DNA of 64,000 bases from Halapricum hydrolyticum (GTDB lineage: Archaea; Halobacteriota; Halobacteria; Halobacteriales; Haloarculaceae). Location of the stretch: positions 23,838 through 87,837 of the forward strand of contig JAOPKD010000011.1 in NCBI GenBank assembly GCA_025517565.1, read 5' to 3'. Below the pieces are notes generated by a model. The model worked only from the letters and a program-made list of their open reading frames with translations, was not told where the DNA came from and made no database searches. Within the stretch, counting starts at the first letter, position 1. Each line of letters begins with the position of its first letter. The translations under genes and the position numbers were made by a program. Shown one piece after another: positions 50,079 through 58,453 of this stretch.

Positions 50079-51050
50079 TTACCCTTGCATCTGTGTTCCC
50101 GTACTGAAACTGGTGAGGTCGTCGATTCGCTCTTCGAGAGTCTCGATCTCCTGCCGTAATTCGTCGGACTCCGGATCGTCACTGGCCGCAAGACGGTCTT
50201 TGAGACCCTGAAGCCGCGACTCCTTGACATCCTCGTCGACTTCGGCCTTCCTGACGTACTCGCTTTCGGAGATCTCGTAGAGGTCCGACTCCGCCAGCTC
50301 TGTCACCTCCAGTGCTTCGGCCACTTTACTCGAGTCGACACTGGTGACACGTTCACGGTCGATTCCGGCGTCTTCGAGCTTTGCCACCACTTCCTCCTCG
50401 TCTCGGAGCGATCGGTTACGGCGCGACGTTCGCTGCACGGAACCGTACTGACCGTGGACTGGTTGGTCGTGATGCAACCGATCGAGTAGTACGTCGGCGA
50501 TGTCCTTCCGGAGTTCGTTTGCGTTCCGCTGGACATCTGAACAGAGCGTGTATATATTCACCAGCGCATCTGTTTCCAGCGCCGTGAGATCAGAGAGTTC
50601 GTGACGTTCGAGTGCGTCGATAAGCAGCAAGGCGTCAGAGTACACGTCAACGCCATCGGGTTCGATACGTTCAGTCTCGCTGATATCTGCTTTCTCAGTC
50701 GCCAGTTGCGAATCAGTCACACCGTCTGTTTCAATAATAACGCCGCGCTCTTCGTCGATCTCGAAGCGTGGATGCAAACTCAGTACCGCCGGGTACGGGT
50801 CGGCATCGGGCGGGAGTCGATCGAGATCGAACTCGCCGTCCGAGTCCTGGATGCGTCGGTAGAGCGTCTCGAACTGGTCGCGCTGAAGTGGTCGTCGATC
50901 TCCCGTATCGTCGAGCGTGACGACGACGCGGTGTTCTTGGACATCTGTGATTCGGAACCGATCGTGAGAGAGCGGAGTGACGAGTTCGGCACCGTCAGAC
51001 AGTTCGTCGAGTTCGTCGAGGAGCGTGTGCCAACTGACGCTGAACGGCAT
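50079..51050 (-). CDS. unknown island protein with C-terminal coiled coil
   Basis: 323 residues from ATG 51050, chosen because TTTTATCCG on the minus strand near 51071-51080 is about 26 bp upstream. The N-terminal 100 residues (SVSWHTLLDELDELSDGAEL, HRVVVTLDDTGDRRPLQRDQ, FETLYRRIQDSDGEFDLDRL) form an alpha/beta domain. The middle includes LLIDALERHELSDLTALE and a basic patch (VQRTSRRNRSLRDEEEVV). The C-terminus is a predicted coiled coil (ESRLQGLKDRLAASDDPESD, LRQEIETLEERIDDL). The family is not recognised. It is divergent from another unknown gene with only 80 bp between starts. Confidence 0.75.
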   Translation of the reverse strand: MPFSVSWHTLLDELDELSDGAELVTPLSHDRFRITDVQEHRVVVTLDDTGDRRPLQRDQFETLYRRIQDSDGEFDLDRLPPDADPYPAVLSLHPRFEIDEERGVIIETDGVTDSQLATEKADISETERIEPDGVDVYSDALLLIDALERHELSDLTALETDALVNIYTLCSDVQRNANELRKDIADVLLDRLHHDQPVHGQYGSVQRTSRRNRSLRDEEEVVAKLEDAGIDRERVTSVDSSKVAEALEVTELAESDLYEISESEYVRKAEVDEDVKESRLQGLKDRLAASDDPESDELRQEIETLEERIDDLTSFSTGTQMQG

Positions 51051-51130
51051 ACTGAATGGTAGCACGTACTCGGATAAAACATTCCGGCCGATAGCCGACA
51101 ATTTTTGTTCTGGCCGACTGGATGACCGAT
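51051..51130. promoter_or_regulatory. divergent leaderless promoter pair
   Basis: AATTTTTGTT at 51100-51109 is about 27 bp before ATG 51131 on the plus strand. GTTTTATCCG (plus-strand 51071-51080) is about 26 bp before ATG 51050 on the minus strand. Back-to-back TATA boxes separated by about 28 bp suggest joint control. Confidence 0.5.
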
Positions 51131-52723
51131 ATGGTCGACATCGAGTATCTCCCACATCGGCCGTTGACCGAGGGGGAGTTCGAGGATTTCGTCGAGACAC
51201 AGAGTGTCGAGTGTCCACTGGCCTTTCACGCGTACTGCGGACACTGTGATACAGAGGGCGTCGTTGATGCGCTCATCCGAGACGGACGACAGGTCTACGC
51301 ACTGCACCATGGTCACGAGGAGTGGGAACTCAAAACGCTCGAACAGGACATGGACCCCGAGATGTTCCAGATGATGGTGTCACAACTTGACCCGGCGATG
51401 CTCCGGCAGATCGGAGGGGATCAACTTCCGGATGTCGAAGCCGATGTCGAAAGCGAACTTGACTTCGACCAGATCGGCGACGATGTCGACTTTGATTTGC
51501 CTCCCGTCGAAGGTGTCGAAGTTCCTGACTCCGAAGCGATCGAACTCCCCGACGGACCACCGTTGCGCGAACTCGTCGACGAGGACACACGACAGGAGCT
51601 AGACGCACAGCTCCAGCAGATCATGGACGACCACGTCGACTCGCTGGACGAGCAAGAGATCGAACGCATCTTCGAGCAGACCGACGGTCCGACACCGGGA
51701 GAACTGGCCGAACTCCTCGATCCGGCGGTCATGCAGGAACTCAACCAAGCGATAGCGGAAGCCATCGACGACGAGATGCTCCAGGATATCGCTGCCGAAC
51801 AGGGTGGTATGACCGACGACGACTTCCCGATGATGCTCGATATGGAGAGTGAAGATCGGTTCCTCGACCTGTACGCTCACCTGCTCGTCTACGTCAACGA
51901 TCGATTCGACGTGATCGAGGGCATCGAGACAGTCGGCGACATCTCGAATCGAAACACCAGCGACCTCCTGCCGCTTCGCCAGCGCCTCTACGAGGAAGAC
52001 ACCGAGGCGATCATCGAATCGTTCGTCGAGGAGAACCCTGCGAATCTCCCTGCGGACGACCTCGATACGGTCGCAGACTGGACCGACTCCGAGTACGGTG
52101 AGTGCGTCGTCGTCCGGCACCTCTCTGACTATGCCGTATTGCTGGACTGGAGCGATCCACCACGCGCGTTCGGTGTGAAGGCCGTCCGGATGCCTTTTAC
52201 CGACCTCTGGCCCGAAGAGCGGCTTCCGGTGTTCCTCTCGGAGGTCGCCCTGCTCCCGTTCGAGGACCAGATCGTGACCGACGGCTGGTTGGCTATCCAG
52301 CGGGTGGTCGCCGGCGGCAATCTGAGCACCGATATCGACGACAGCTACGAGGAGGCCAAACACCGACTCGGGATCATCGAAACGCTGCCGGCACCCGACG
52401 AGTCCGAGAAATCCGACGCCGAACAGCTCCGGTTTTATCTGAAGAACAAGCGCAACCGAGAGCGATACGCCGAGGAAATCACCGAACTCAAGAACGAATC
52501 GACCGAGCTAGAACAGATCTACCACCAAGAGATGGGCAAAGCTCGGGCCCGGAGCTTGGGGCGGGAGCTACGCGAGACAGACCTCAAGGAAGCGTACTTT
52601 GCGATCTACGACGACCGAATCGTTGCGAGCGGTACGACCGAACAACAGGTTCGGGAGATACTGGCCGATATCTTGCCGGACGGCAAGGAGACACATCCCT
52701 ATATCTACCACTACGATCCGTGA
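51131..52723 (+). CDS. unknown acidic island protein, helicase-operon partner
   Basis: 530 residues from ATG 51131, with ATG 51122 an alternative. A putative metal site lies near the start (ECPLAFHAYCGHCDTEG). A long very acidic stretch follows (DVEADVESELDFDQIGDDVD, LPPVEGVEVPDSEAIELPDG), then helices (QLQQIMDDHVDSLDEQEIER). The C-terminal third has a charged helix (KNKRNRERYAEEITELKNES) and a final folded-looking segment (AYFAIYDDRIVASGTTEQQV). I do not recognise the family. The helicase gene starts 22 bp after its stop, so the two form an operon. Confidence 0.75.
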   Translation: MVDIEYLPHRPLTEGEFEDFVETQSVECPLAFHAYCGHCDTEGVVDALIRDGRQVYALHHGHEEWELKTLEQDMDPEMFQMMVSQLDPAMLRQIGGDQLPDVEADVESELDFDQIGDDVDFDLPPVEGVEVPDSEAIELPDGPPLRELVDEDTRQELDAQLQQIMDDHVDSLDEQEIERIFEQTDGPTPGELAELLDPAVMQELNQAIAEAIDDEMLQDIAAEQGGMTDDDFPMMLDMESEDRFLDLYAHLLVYVNDRFDVIEGIETVGDISNRNTSDLLPLRQRLYEEDTEAIIESFVEENPANLPADDLDTVADWTDSEYGECVVVRHLSDYAVLLDWSDPPRAFGVKAVRMPFTDLWPEERLPVFLSEVALLPFEDQIVTDGWLAIQRVVAGGNLSTDIDDSYEEAKHRLGIIETLPAPDESEKSDAEQLRFYLKNKRNRERYAEEITELKNESTELEQIYHQEMGKARARSLGRELRETDLKEAYFAIYDDRIVASGTTEQQVREILADILPDGKETHPYIYHYDP

Positions 52724-52745
52724 CTGCCGAGGGCCGTATCCATAT

Positions 52746-55124
52746 ATGCGGTCACACAGTATCAACAGAGTAGTGAACGGCTTCGTCGAGTGGATACAGA
52801 GCCGCGAGTACTACCGCGATCAGATCCGGTTCCAGCGGGAGGTACCCGCGCGCAGTCCCAGCACTCGATCCTGTGAGATGGACCCACTGATCGCGGACCA
52901 CCTTGCAGACAGTGGCATCGACGAACTCTACGCACACCAGACCGACGCGATCGAAGTGGTTCGCAACGGTCAAAACGTCGTACTTGCGACGCCGACAGCG
53001 AGCGGAAAGAGCCTCACGTACACCGTTCCCGCGATTGAACGCGCACGCGACCACGACGGACGGACGCTGTACATCGGTCCGCAGGTCGCGTTGATCAACG
53101 ATCAAGAGTCGACGCTGTCCGAGTTCGCTGCACCGTTCGACGATATCACTGTAACTCAGTACACAGGAGCGCTCTCTTCGGGCGAGCGCAAGCAGGCCCG
53201 TGACGAGGACCCGTCCATCGTCTTGACGACGCCCGATATGCTCCACTGTGGACTGCTCAGTCACGCGAGCGATCTCTGGCGAGCGTTCTTCGAGTCCCTG
53301 GATCTCGTCGTCGTCGACGAGGTTCACGAGTACCGCGGTGTCTTCGGCAGTCACGTCGGTCTCGTCTGCCGTCGGTTGGCGCGAATCTGTGACCGTCTCG
53401 GTGCCGATCCGCAGTTCTTGTGCTGTTCCGCGACGATTGGCAACCCCCGGGAACACGCGGCGACGATCACTGGCCAACCGACCGACTCGTTCACACTCGT
53501 CGACGAGGACACCAGCGAAACCGGGCCGACACACTGGCTGTTCTGGCAACCGCCCGAATACGACGAGGGGGATGCACCAGTCGGTGGTGGACAGCGCCGC
53601 TCCAACCACGGGGAAACCATGCGACTGTTCGTCGACCTCGTGATGCAGGGGTATCAGACAGTGGCGTTCACGCGCGCGAGGCAGACGGCAGAGCGGTACG
53701 CCACCATCAGCAGCGATACACTCGCAGAGCGCGGGAAGGCCGACGTCGCCCAGAGCGTAACTGCGTACCACGCAGGACTGCGCGACGACCGGCGGGCGAC
53801 AATCGAGACTGCACTGCACTCCGGGGACTGTGCCGGCGTCTGGAGCACGAGCGCGCTGGAACTCGGCGTCGACATCGGCAGCCTCGACGCCGTCCTGTTA
53901 GACGGGTACCCTGGAACACAGATGGCAACGTTCCAGCGCGCGGGCCGCGCTGGCCGTGGGACCGACCCGAGCCTCGTCGCGCTCGTCGCCAGCGAGGATC
54001 AACTCGACCAGTACGTTATCAAGCATCCTAACGAACTGTTCGAGCAGACGCCCGAACGTGCCGTCGCCAATCCCTCGAATTCGCATCTCCTGAAACTGCA
54101 TACACACGCCGCGGCCATGGAAGGACCGCTCCGAACCGCCGACGAGGCGTATTTCGGTTCTACTTTCCCCGACATCGTCAGTACCCTCACAAACGACGGC
54201 AAATTGACCCGGCGACAGACAGATCAAGGACTCGAATGGCGACGCACCGCCAGCGGACGAACGGTGAATCCGTACGAACAGGGGCTCCGAACCATCACAG
54301 AACGCATGGTCACCCTCCGGGTTCGAGGGGGAGCGACTGACGAACTCGGGAAGTTGCCGCTCGACGCGGCACTGCGGGACGTACATCCAGGTGCGATCTA
54401 CCACCATCAGGGGCAGAACTACGAAGTCCAGTCACTCGACCTAGACCGCGACGTGGCGTGGCTCGCCGAAACGGACAGCGACCACCAGACGCGCGTGCAG
54501 TACGAGGAGTCGATGACTATCGAGGAGGACATCGCTACCAAGCCACTGGCGACCCGCGACGACGTGACCGTTCACTTCGCGGACGTGACGCGACGGAAGC
54601 AGGTCACCGGCTTCCAGCGACGCGACCACCGAACTGGTGAGATCATGACCGAGGAGTTACTCGAGCTGCCCGAAACGACGCTCTCGACCCGTGCACTGTA
54701 CGTGACGCTCCCACCGGGACTGGAAAGCCTGATGCAGACGATGTCCGGGTCGTTCGAGGGTGGCCTCCACGCCGTCCAGCACGCCCTCGTCGCCACGTTC
54801 CCGCTTGTCATCCTCTGTGACCGGCGTGACGTCGGAAGCGTCTCGACGGCCGAACACCCACAGACCGAGACGAGCGCGCTGTTCATCTACGACAGTTACC
54901 GCGGTGGCGTCGGACTGGCCCGCAACGGATACGACCACATCGAGGAACTCTTCCAGCACACGTGGGAACTGCTCGCCGATTGTGGGTGTTCGGATGGTTG
55001 TCCGGCGTGTATTCAGTCACCGCACTGTGGCCGAGCGAACGAACCGCTCGACAAACGCCTCGCGGCGACGCTCACGATGGCGCTGGCCGACCCGAGCCGG
55101 CAGGCCGCCGATTCGGCACCGTAA
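52746..55124 (+). CDS. DEAD/DEAH-box helicase with C-terminal four-cysteine domain (MrfA/YprA-like)
   Basis: 792 residues from ATG 52746. SF2 helicase motifs: Q-like LYAHQTDAIEVVRNGQNVVL, Walker A ATPTASGKS (about 81-89), VLTTPDMLH, DEVH (191-194), CCSATIGNP (motif III), and in the second domain VAFTRARQTAERY, WSTSALELGVDIGSLDAVLL and ATFQRAGRAGRG (motif VI). The C-terminus has a cysteine cluster (DCGCSDGCPACIQSPHCG, about 743-760) of the DUF1998/MrfA type, preceded by LFIYDSYRGGVGLARNGYDH. Bacterial MrfA acts with an exonuclease in UvrA-independent repair of mitomycin damage. Here the neighbours are SWIM, XPB-Bax1 and ERCC4 proteins. Confidence 0.93.
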   Translation: MRSHSINRVVNGFVEWIQSREYYRDQIRFQREVPARSPSTRSCEMDPLIADHLADSGIDELYAHQTDAIEVVRNGQNVVLATPTASGKSLTYTVPAIERARDHDGRTLYIGPQVALINDQESTLSEFAAPFDDITVTQYTGALSSGERKQARDEDPSIVLTTPDMLHCGLLSHASDLWRAFFESLDLVVVDEVHEYRGVFGSHVGLVCRRLARICDRLGADPQFLCCSATIGNPREHAATITGQPTDSFTLVDEDTSETGPTHWLFWQPPEYDEGDAPVGGGQRRSNHGETMRLFVDLVMQGYQTVAFTRARQTAERYATISSDTLAERGKADVAQSVTAYHAGLRDDRRATIETALHSGDCAGVWSTSALELGVDIGSLDAVLLDGYPGTQMATFQRAGRAGRGTDPSLVALVASEDQLDQYVIKHPNELFEQTPERAVANPSNSHLLKLHTHAAAMEGPLRTADEAYFGSTFPDIVSTLTNDGKLTRRQTDQGLEWRRTASGRTVNPYEQGLRTITERMVTLRVRGGATDELGKLPLDAALRDVHPGAIYHHQGQNYEVQSLDLDRDVAWLAETDSDHQTRVQYEESMTIEEDIATKPLATRDDVTVHFADVTRRKQVTGFQRRDHRTGEIMTEELLELPETTLSTRALYVTLPPGLESLMQTMSGSFEGGLHAVQHALVATFPLVILCDRRDVGSVSTAEHPQTETSALFIYDSYRGGVGLARNGYDHIEELFQHTWELLADCGCSDGCPACIQSPHCGRANEPLDKRLAATLTMALADPSRQAADSAP

Positions 55125-55156
55125 TCGAATTCTACAACCGCGTCGAAAGACGGCAC

Positions 55157-55954
55157 ATGAACGTCGACAGAGACACCGTCCGGAGTCGAAGCACCGATGC
55201 AGTGTTCGAGCGCGGAGTGAACTACCGTGACGAGGGACGCATTCAGCAACTCGACCGGTTCGACGACCTCGTGACCGCGAGCGTCAGCGGGTCGAGTCTA
55301 TACGATGTGACCGTCGAGTTCGGCGGGCGGAGTATCGACACGCGGTGTACCTGTCCATACGACGGGGGCGGCGACTGCAAGCACGTCGTCGCCGTACTAC
55401 TGGACATCGCCGCCAACCCGCCACAGGACGAGAGCGAGCGTGTCGAGGCAGTCATCGACGACGTGTCGGCCGACGACCTGCGCGGGTTCGTCCGTGACGC
55501 CCTCGCTGAACACGCGGAGTTGCGCGAGCAGTTTCTCGCACAGTTCGGCGACGACCACAGATCGGTCGAAGAGTACCGCGAAGAGATTGCACAACTGTTC
55601 GAGCAACACGCCGACCCAGGCGTGTACGACGCGATCGACTTCTCCCGGTTTTTCGAGATCGCCGAGCAGTACCGTGACCGCGAGCGGTATCTGGCCGCTG
55701 CGACCGTCTACCGAGCGGTGTTCGAGGAAATCGACGAGAAGTACAACTGGATCGACGGTGCTTACGACCACTACGCGAAGACTATCCAGACCGCACTCGA
55801 CGGATATGCTGACTGCGTGCTTGCGACCGATCCGACTCCCGAAGAGTTCGACACGTACGCTGGCGTGCTTGAGGCGCGGGCAACGGCAGAGCCTCGAATC
55901 AACGACGAACAGTTCTGGCGGGCACTCGACGACCTCGAGGAGCGATACGAATGA
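55157..55954 (+). CDS. SWIM zinc-finger protein
   Basis: 265 residues. The SWIM motif is Cys64, Cys66, Cys74, His76 (RCTCPYDGGGDCKHVVAVLL). Upstream is a conserved start (AVFERGVNYRDEGRIQQLDR) shared with the second SWIM protein of the island. The rest is helical (FVRDALAEHAELREQFLAQF, YREEIAQLFEQHADPGVYDA, YRDRERYLAAATVYRAVFEE). SWIM fingers bind DNA or protein and often accompany SWI/SNF-type or recombination helicases. It lies 32 bp after the helicase and overlaps the next gene by four bases, so it belongs to the helicase operon. Confidence 0.9.
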   Translation: MNVDRDTVRSRSTDAVFERGVNYRDEGRIQQLDRFDDLVTASVSGSSLYDVTVEFGGRSIDTRCTCPYDGGGDCKHVVAVLLDIAANPPQDESERVEAVIDDVSADDLRGFVRDALAEHAELREQFLAQFGDDHRSVEEYREEIAQLFEQHADPGVYDAIDFSRFFEIAEQYRDRERYLAAATVYRAVFEEIDEKYNWIDGAYDHYAKTIQTALDGYADCVLATDPTPEEFDTYAGVLEARATAEPRINDEQFWRALDDLEERYE

Positions 55955-56727
55955 GCGAGCCAACAGACCGATTCGTGATCGAGATCGGAAGCGGAACAGC
56001 AGCACACATCATCGATATGGACGCCGACCAAAGTGAGACGGACTCGCGCTTCTCGTTCGGCCTCACTGGTCCCGGGGAGATGATGTGTAGTCGGGGCAAC
56101 CGCTCTCCGAGAGGTCAGCGAGTCCCGTTTGCGGAGTTTGTCTCCCACCACGACATCGATAAAACGGGCTTCGAGGGCGATGCACCGGACGAGATCTGCT
56201 CGTACTGTTGGTCGAACACGCGTGAAGCAGTCGAAAAAGACCAGCAAGCGGATGATGGTGACATCTCCGAACAGATCGGAACTGTCGGGTATCGGCTCCG
56301 ATGGAAGCAGAAAGGACGCGCACGAGACGAATGGTACGATATCGTCGTGAGACCGGAGACGACGATGGCGGAACTGGACAGACTCGTGTGCCGGTTCTCG
56401 ACGCTCGACGATTTCCACCTCCGGATGTACGGCCTCGAAGACGAGTATCTGGATTCCAGTCTCAACGTGCTTCCTGACCGCCAGTACGAGGAAGCAGGCG
56501 ACCGGACGTACACGAAAGCGGGCGAGATGACGATTGCGGATGTCGCCGAGCGGGCCAGACTTCGAGAGGGTGACAGACTCAGTCTCGTCTACGACTTCGG
56601 GACGCCCTCGCATTACTACTGCATCGTCAAGGATGTCTACGAACCAGACGAAATCGACGAGGTGCTCGACGGCGACGTGATCACGTCGACCGACACGGCC
56701 GCAATCGTCAAGGAGAAACGACCATGA
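55951..56727 (+). CDS. pRiA4b ORF-3-like domain protein
   Basis: 258 residues. The N-terminal 85 residues are unusual and end in a possible zinc pair (DEICSYCWSNT). From about 105 on the pattern is that of the pRiA4b ORF-3 family: VGYRLRWKQKGRARDEWYDI, RPETTMAELDRLVCRFSTLD, DFHLRMYG, IADVAERARLREGDRLSLVY and DFGTPSHYYCIVKDVYEPDE. These domains occur beside mobile and defence genes; activity is unknown. It overlaps the SWIM gene and the CcbP-like gene by four bases each (ATGA). Confidence 0.75.
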   Translation: MSEPTDRFVIEIGSGTAAHIIDMDADQSETDSRFSFGLTGPGEMMCSRGNRSPRGQRVPFAEFVSHHDIDKTGFEGDAPDEICSYCWSNTREAVEKDQQADDGDISEQIGTVGYRLRWKQKGRARDEWYDIVVRPETTMAELDRLVCRFSTLDDFHLRMYGLEDEYLDSSLNVLPDRQYEEAGDRTYTKAGEMTIADVAERARLREGDRLSLVYDFGTPSHYYCIVKDVYEPDEIDEVLDGDVITSTDTAAIVKEKRP

Positions 56728-57092
56728 CACGGGAGACAGACGAAGAGCGGGACAAACGCATTCGGAGGGAGATACTCACCGACGCGTACACCACAAGCGA
56801 GCGGGCAATCAGTTGGTGCTATCACCTCGAACGCGAGATGACGTTCCCGTTTCAGGCGCGATGTGTCGAGGAGCGAACGATCTCGCCGCTGCGTGAGGGC
56901 GAAGAAGTGCCTGTCGTCGGAATGACGGACGAAGTCGTCAGCAGTCGTGAGATGTTCGTCCTCGTGGAGTGGAAGGACAGGGAATTCGGTGTCCCGTTGT
57001 CACAGCTCGAAGTGCTCGACGTAGATCAGGATACCCGGGAGGCAGTCGATGACCGGCACTACTGGAACGGCGATGGCGGCCGCTTGGGCTGA
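56724..57092 (+). CDS. CcbP-like calcium-binding protein
   Basis: 122 residues. The order ISWCYHLEREMTFPFQARCV, PLREGEEVPVVGMTDE, REMFVLVEWKDREFGVPLSQ and LEVLDVDQDTREAVDDRHYW matches the calcium-binding protein CcbP of cyanobacteria, including the FPFxA core and the closing W-x-YW-like end. CcbP buffers Ca2+ during heterocyst development; here it is the last gene of a helicase-SWIM operon, a very different setting. Family likely; Ca2+ binding in this protein not shown. It converges on the Bax1 gene with an 8-bp gap. Confidence 0.75.
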   Translation: MTRETDEERDKRIRREILTDAYTTSERAISWCYHLEREMTFPFQARCVEERTISPLREGEEVPVVGMTDEVVSSREMFVLVEWKDREFGVPLSQLEVLDVDQDTREAVDDRHYWNGDGGRLG

Positions 57093-57100
57093 GCGTGTGG

Positions 57101-58453
57101 TCAGTTTTGCTCTGGCCCGGCGGGTGAGGCGTACTCCTCGGCCAGTTCGACCACGTCGTAGACGTGCAGCCCGGTTTTGAACCACAGCACTCGATCCGCG
57201 GCGTCGCCGAAGTCCTCGTCGGAACAGTCCAGTCGCTCCGAGACCGCCAACACGAAGTTGTCGGCCTCGACCTGCCGAATCTTCGCCAGTTTCGACGTCA
57301 GGTACTCCGGCGTCCAGAACCCCACGATCTCCATGATCGCCCGCCGTCCGTCGGGATGTTCGATGGCGAAATCGGGAATCATAACCTCCGAGCCGAGGTC
57401 GAAGACGTCGTCTTCCCGCTGGATATTCCACTCGGTGGTCGCCCGCTCCCACTTCCGGGCGAGCGTTCGCTCGACGTCACTGTCGTACTGCTGGCCGGTG
57501 CTGTAGTGTGAGACCAACCCGTCGGTGTGGTCGAGCGTGAACTGATTGGTGTCACTGGCCGATTTCTCGTCGAGGATTTCGGCGCGCATGTCCCACCGGT
57601 CGCACAAGGGGAGCGCCGGCAGGAAGTTCGCCATCCGGATGCCGTACTTCTGTGATTGCCGAAACAGCGAGACGGGTCCGTCGAGTTCCGCCTCGTAGCC
57701 CGCTGCCACGTCCGTGCTTGCGACGCGGTTGCCGTCCTCGTCGATGGGGTAGATCCGGTGCATCAACCCGAACAGCTTCATGTAACTGAACACCGTTCCG
57801 AAGTGGTCCCACACCCGGACATGCATCTTCGAGGCGTCGTAGAGCACCGCTTGTGCAAGCGCCAGGTTGTAGCGGGCCAGCAGCCAGTCGACCGTCTGGT
57901 CGCGCTGGTCGTACGCCTGCTTGCTATTTCCCGTCAGTTTCGTCGTTGTCGTCGTGGACTCCTGTCCGTCGCTGTCATCGCGCACCGACTGGTCGCCGAA
58001 CCGGACGAGCCGTTTGTTGTCCTCCAGATCAGCGTACATACCCCGGTAACACTCCTCGAGTGAGATGCCCAACTCGTCGGCGACCGCACTGTAGACTTCC
58101 AGTTTCCGGGTGTCTTCCCCGAGCGTGGGCTGGCGAACGATCGGATAGCGATCGTTGGCTCGCTCGAACAGTCGCTTCCGGATCTCACGCGGATCGGCGG
58201 CCGCCCGTTGCTCGAACTCACACTCGTCTCTGAGGAGTTTCGCTAACCCCTGGACGATCTTGTAGTCGGTATCGGCCACGGTCAGTTCGTCGATGGCGTC
58301 GTCCAGTTCTCCCTTCGGTTCGCCGAGGTGGTCCTCGAACAGTGCTATCAGCGTGGCCGCTGTCTCCCGGTACCGTTCGTCGGAGATGTCGATGAACAGG
58401 GGACGGACTTCACCGTCGCGTATGCGCGACCGTGCGAGGTCAGCCGTCAGCAC
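57101..58453 (-). CDS. bax1: Bax1 (DUF790) nuclease, XPB partner
   Basis: 450 residues. Begins MLTADLARSRIRDGEVRPLF, the usual DUF790 start. It has a long helical middle (DQTVDWLLARYNLALAQAVL, VFSYMKLFGLMHRIYP) and a C-terminal nuclease-like domain with VMIPDFAIEHPDGRRAIMEI, then VGFWTPEYLTSKL, the acidic PDF...E pattern of the family. Bax1 binds archaeal XPB and cuts near the bubble edge as an XPG-like nuclease in archaeal nucleotide excision repair. Its start overlaps the end of the XPB gene by 14 bases, the canonical xpb-bax1 operon. Confidence 0.93.
   Translation of the reverse strand: MLTADLARSRIRDGEVRPLFIDISDERYRETAATLIALFEDHLGEPKGELDDAIDELTVADTDYKIVQGLAKLLRDECEFEQRAAADPREIRKRLFERANDRYPIVRQPTLGEDTRKLEVYSAVADELGISLEECYRGMYADLEDNKRLVRFGDQSVRDDSDGQESTTTTTKLTGNSKQAYDQRDQTVDWLLARYNLALAQAVLYDASKMHVRVWDHFGTVFSYMKLFGLMHRIYPIDEDGNRVASTDVAAGYEAELDGPVSLFRQSQKYGIRMANFLPALPLCDRWDMRAEILDEKSASDTNQFTLDHTDGLVSHYSTGQQYDSDVERTLARKWERATTEWNIQREDDVFDLGSEVMIPDFAIEHPDGRRAIMEIVGFWTPEYLTSKLAKIRQVEADNFVLAVSERLDCSDEDFGDAADRVLWFKTGLHVYDVVELAEEYASPAGPEQN

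Noticed and set aside
50079..57092. DISARM or Druantia defence system
   Set aside because: The DUF1998-type helicase is shared with those systems, but a DISARM methyltransferase, a phospholipase-D protein or the other Druantia genes are not visible.
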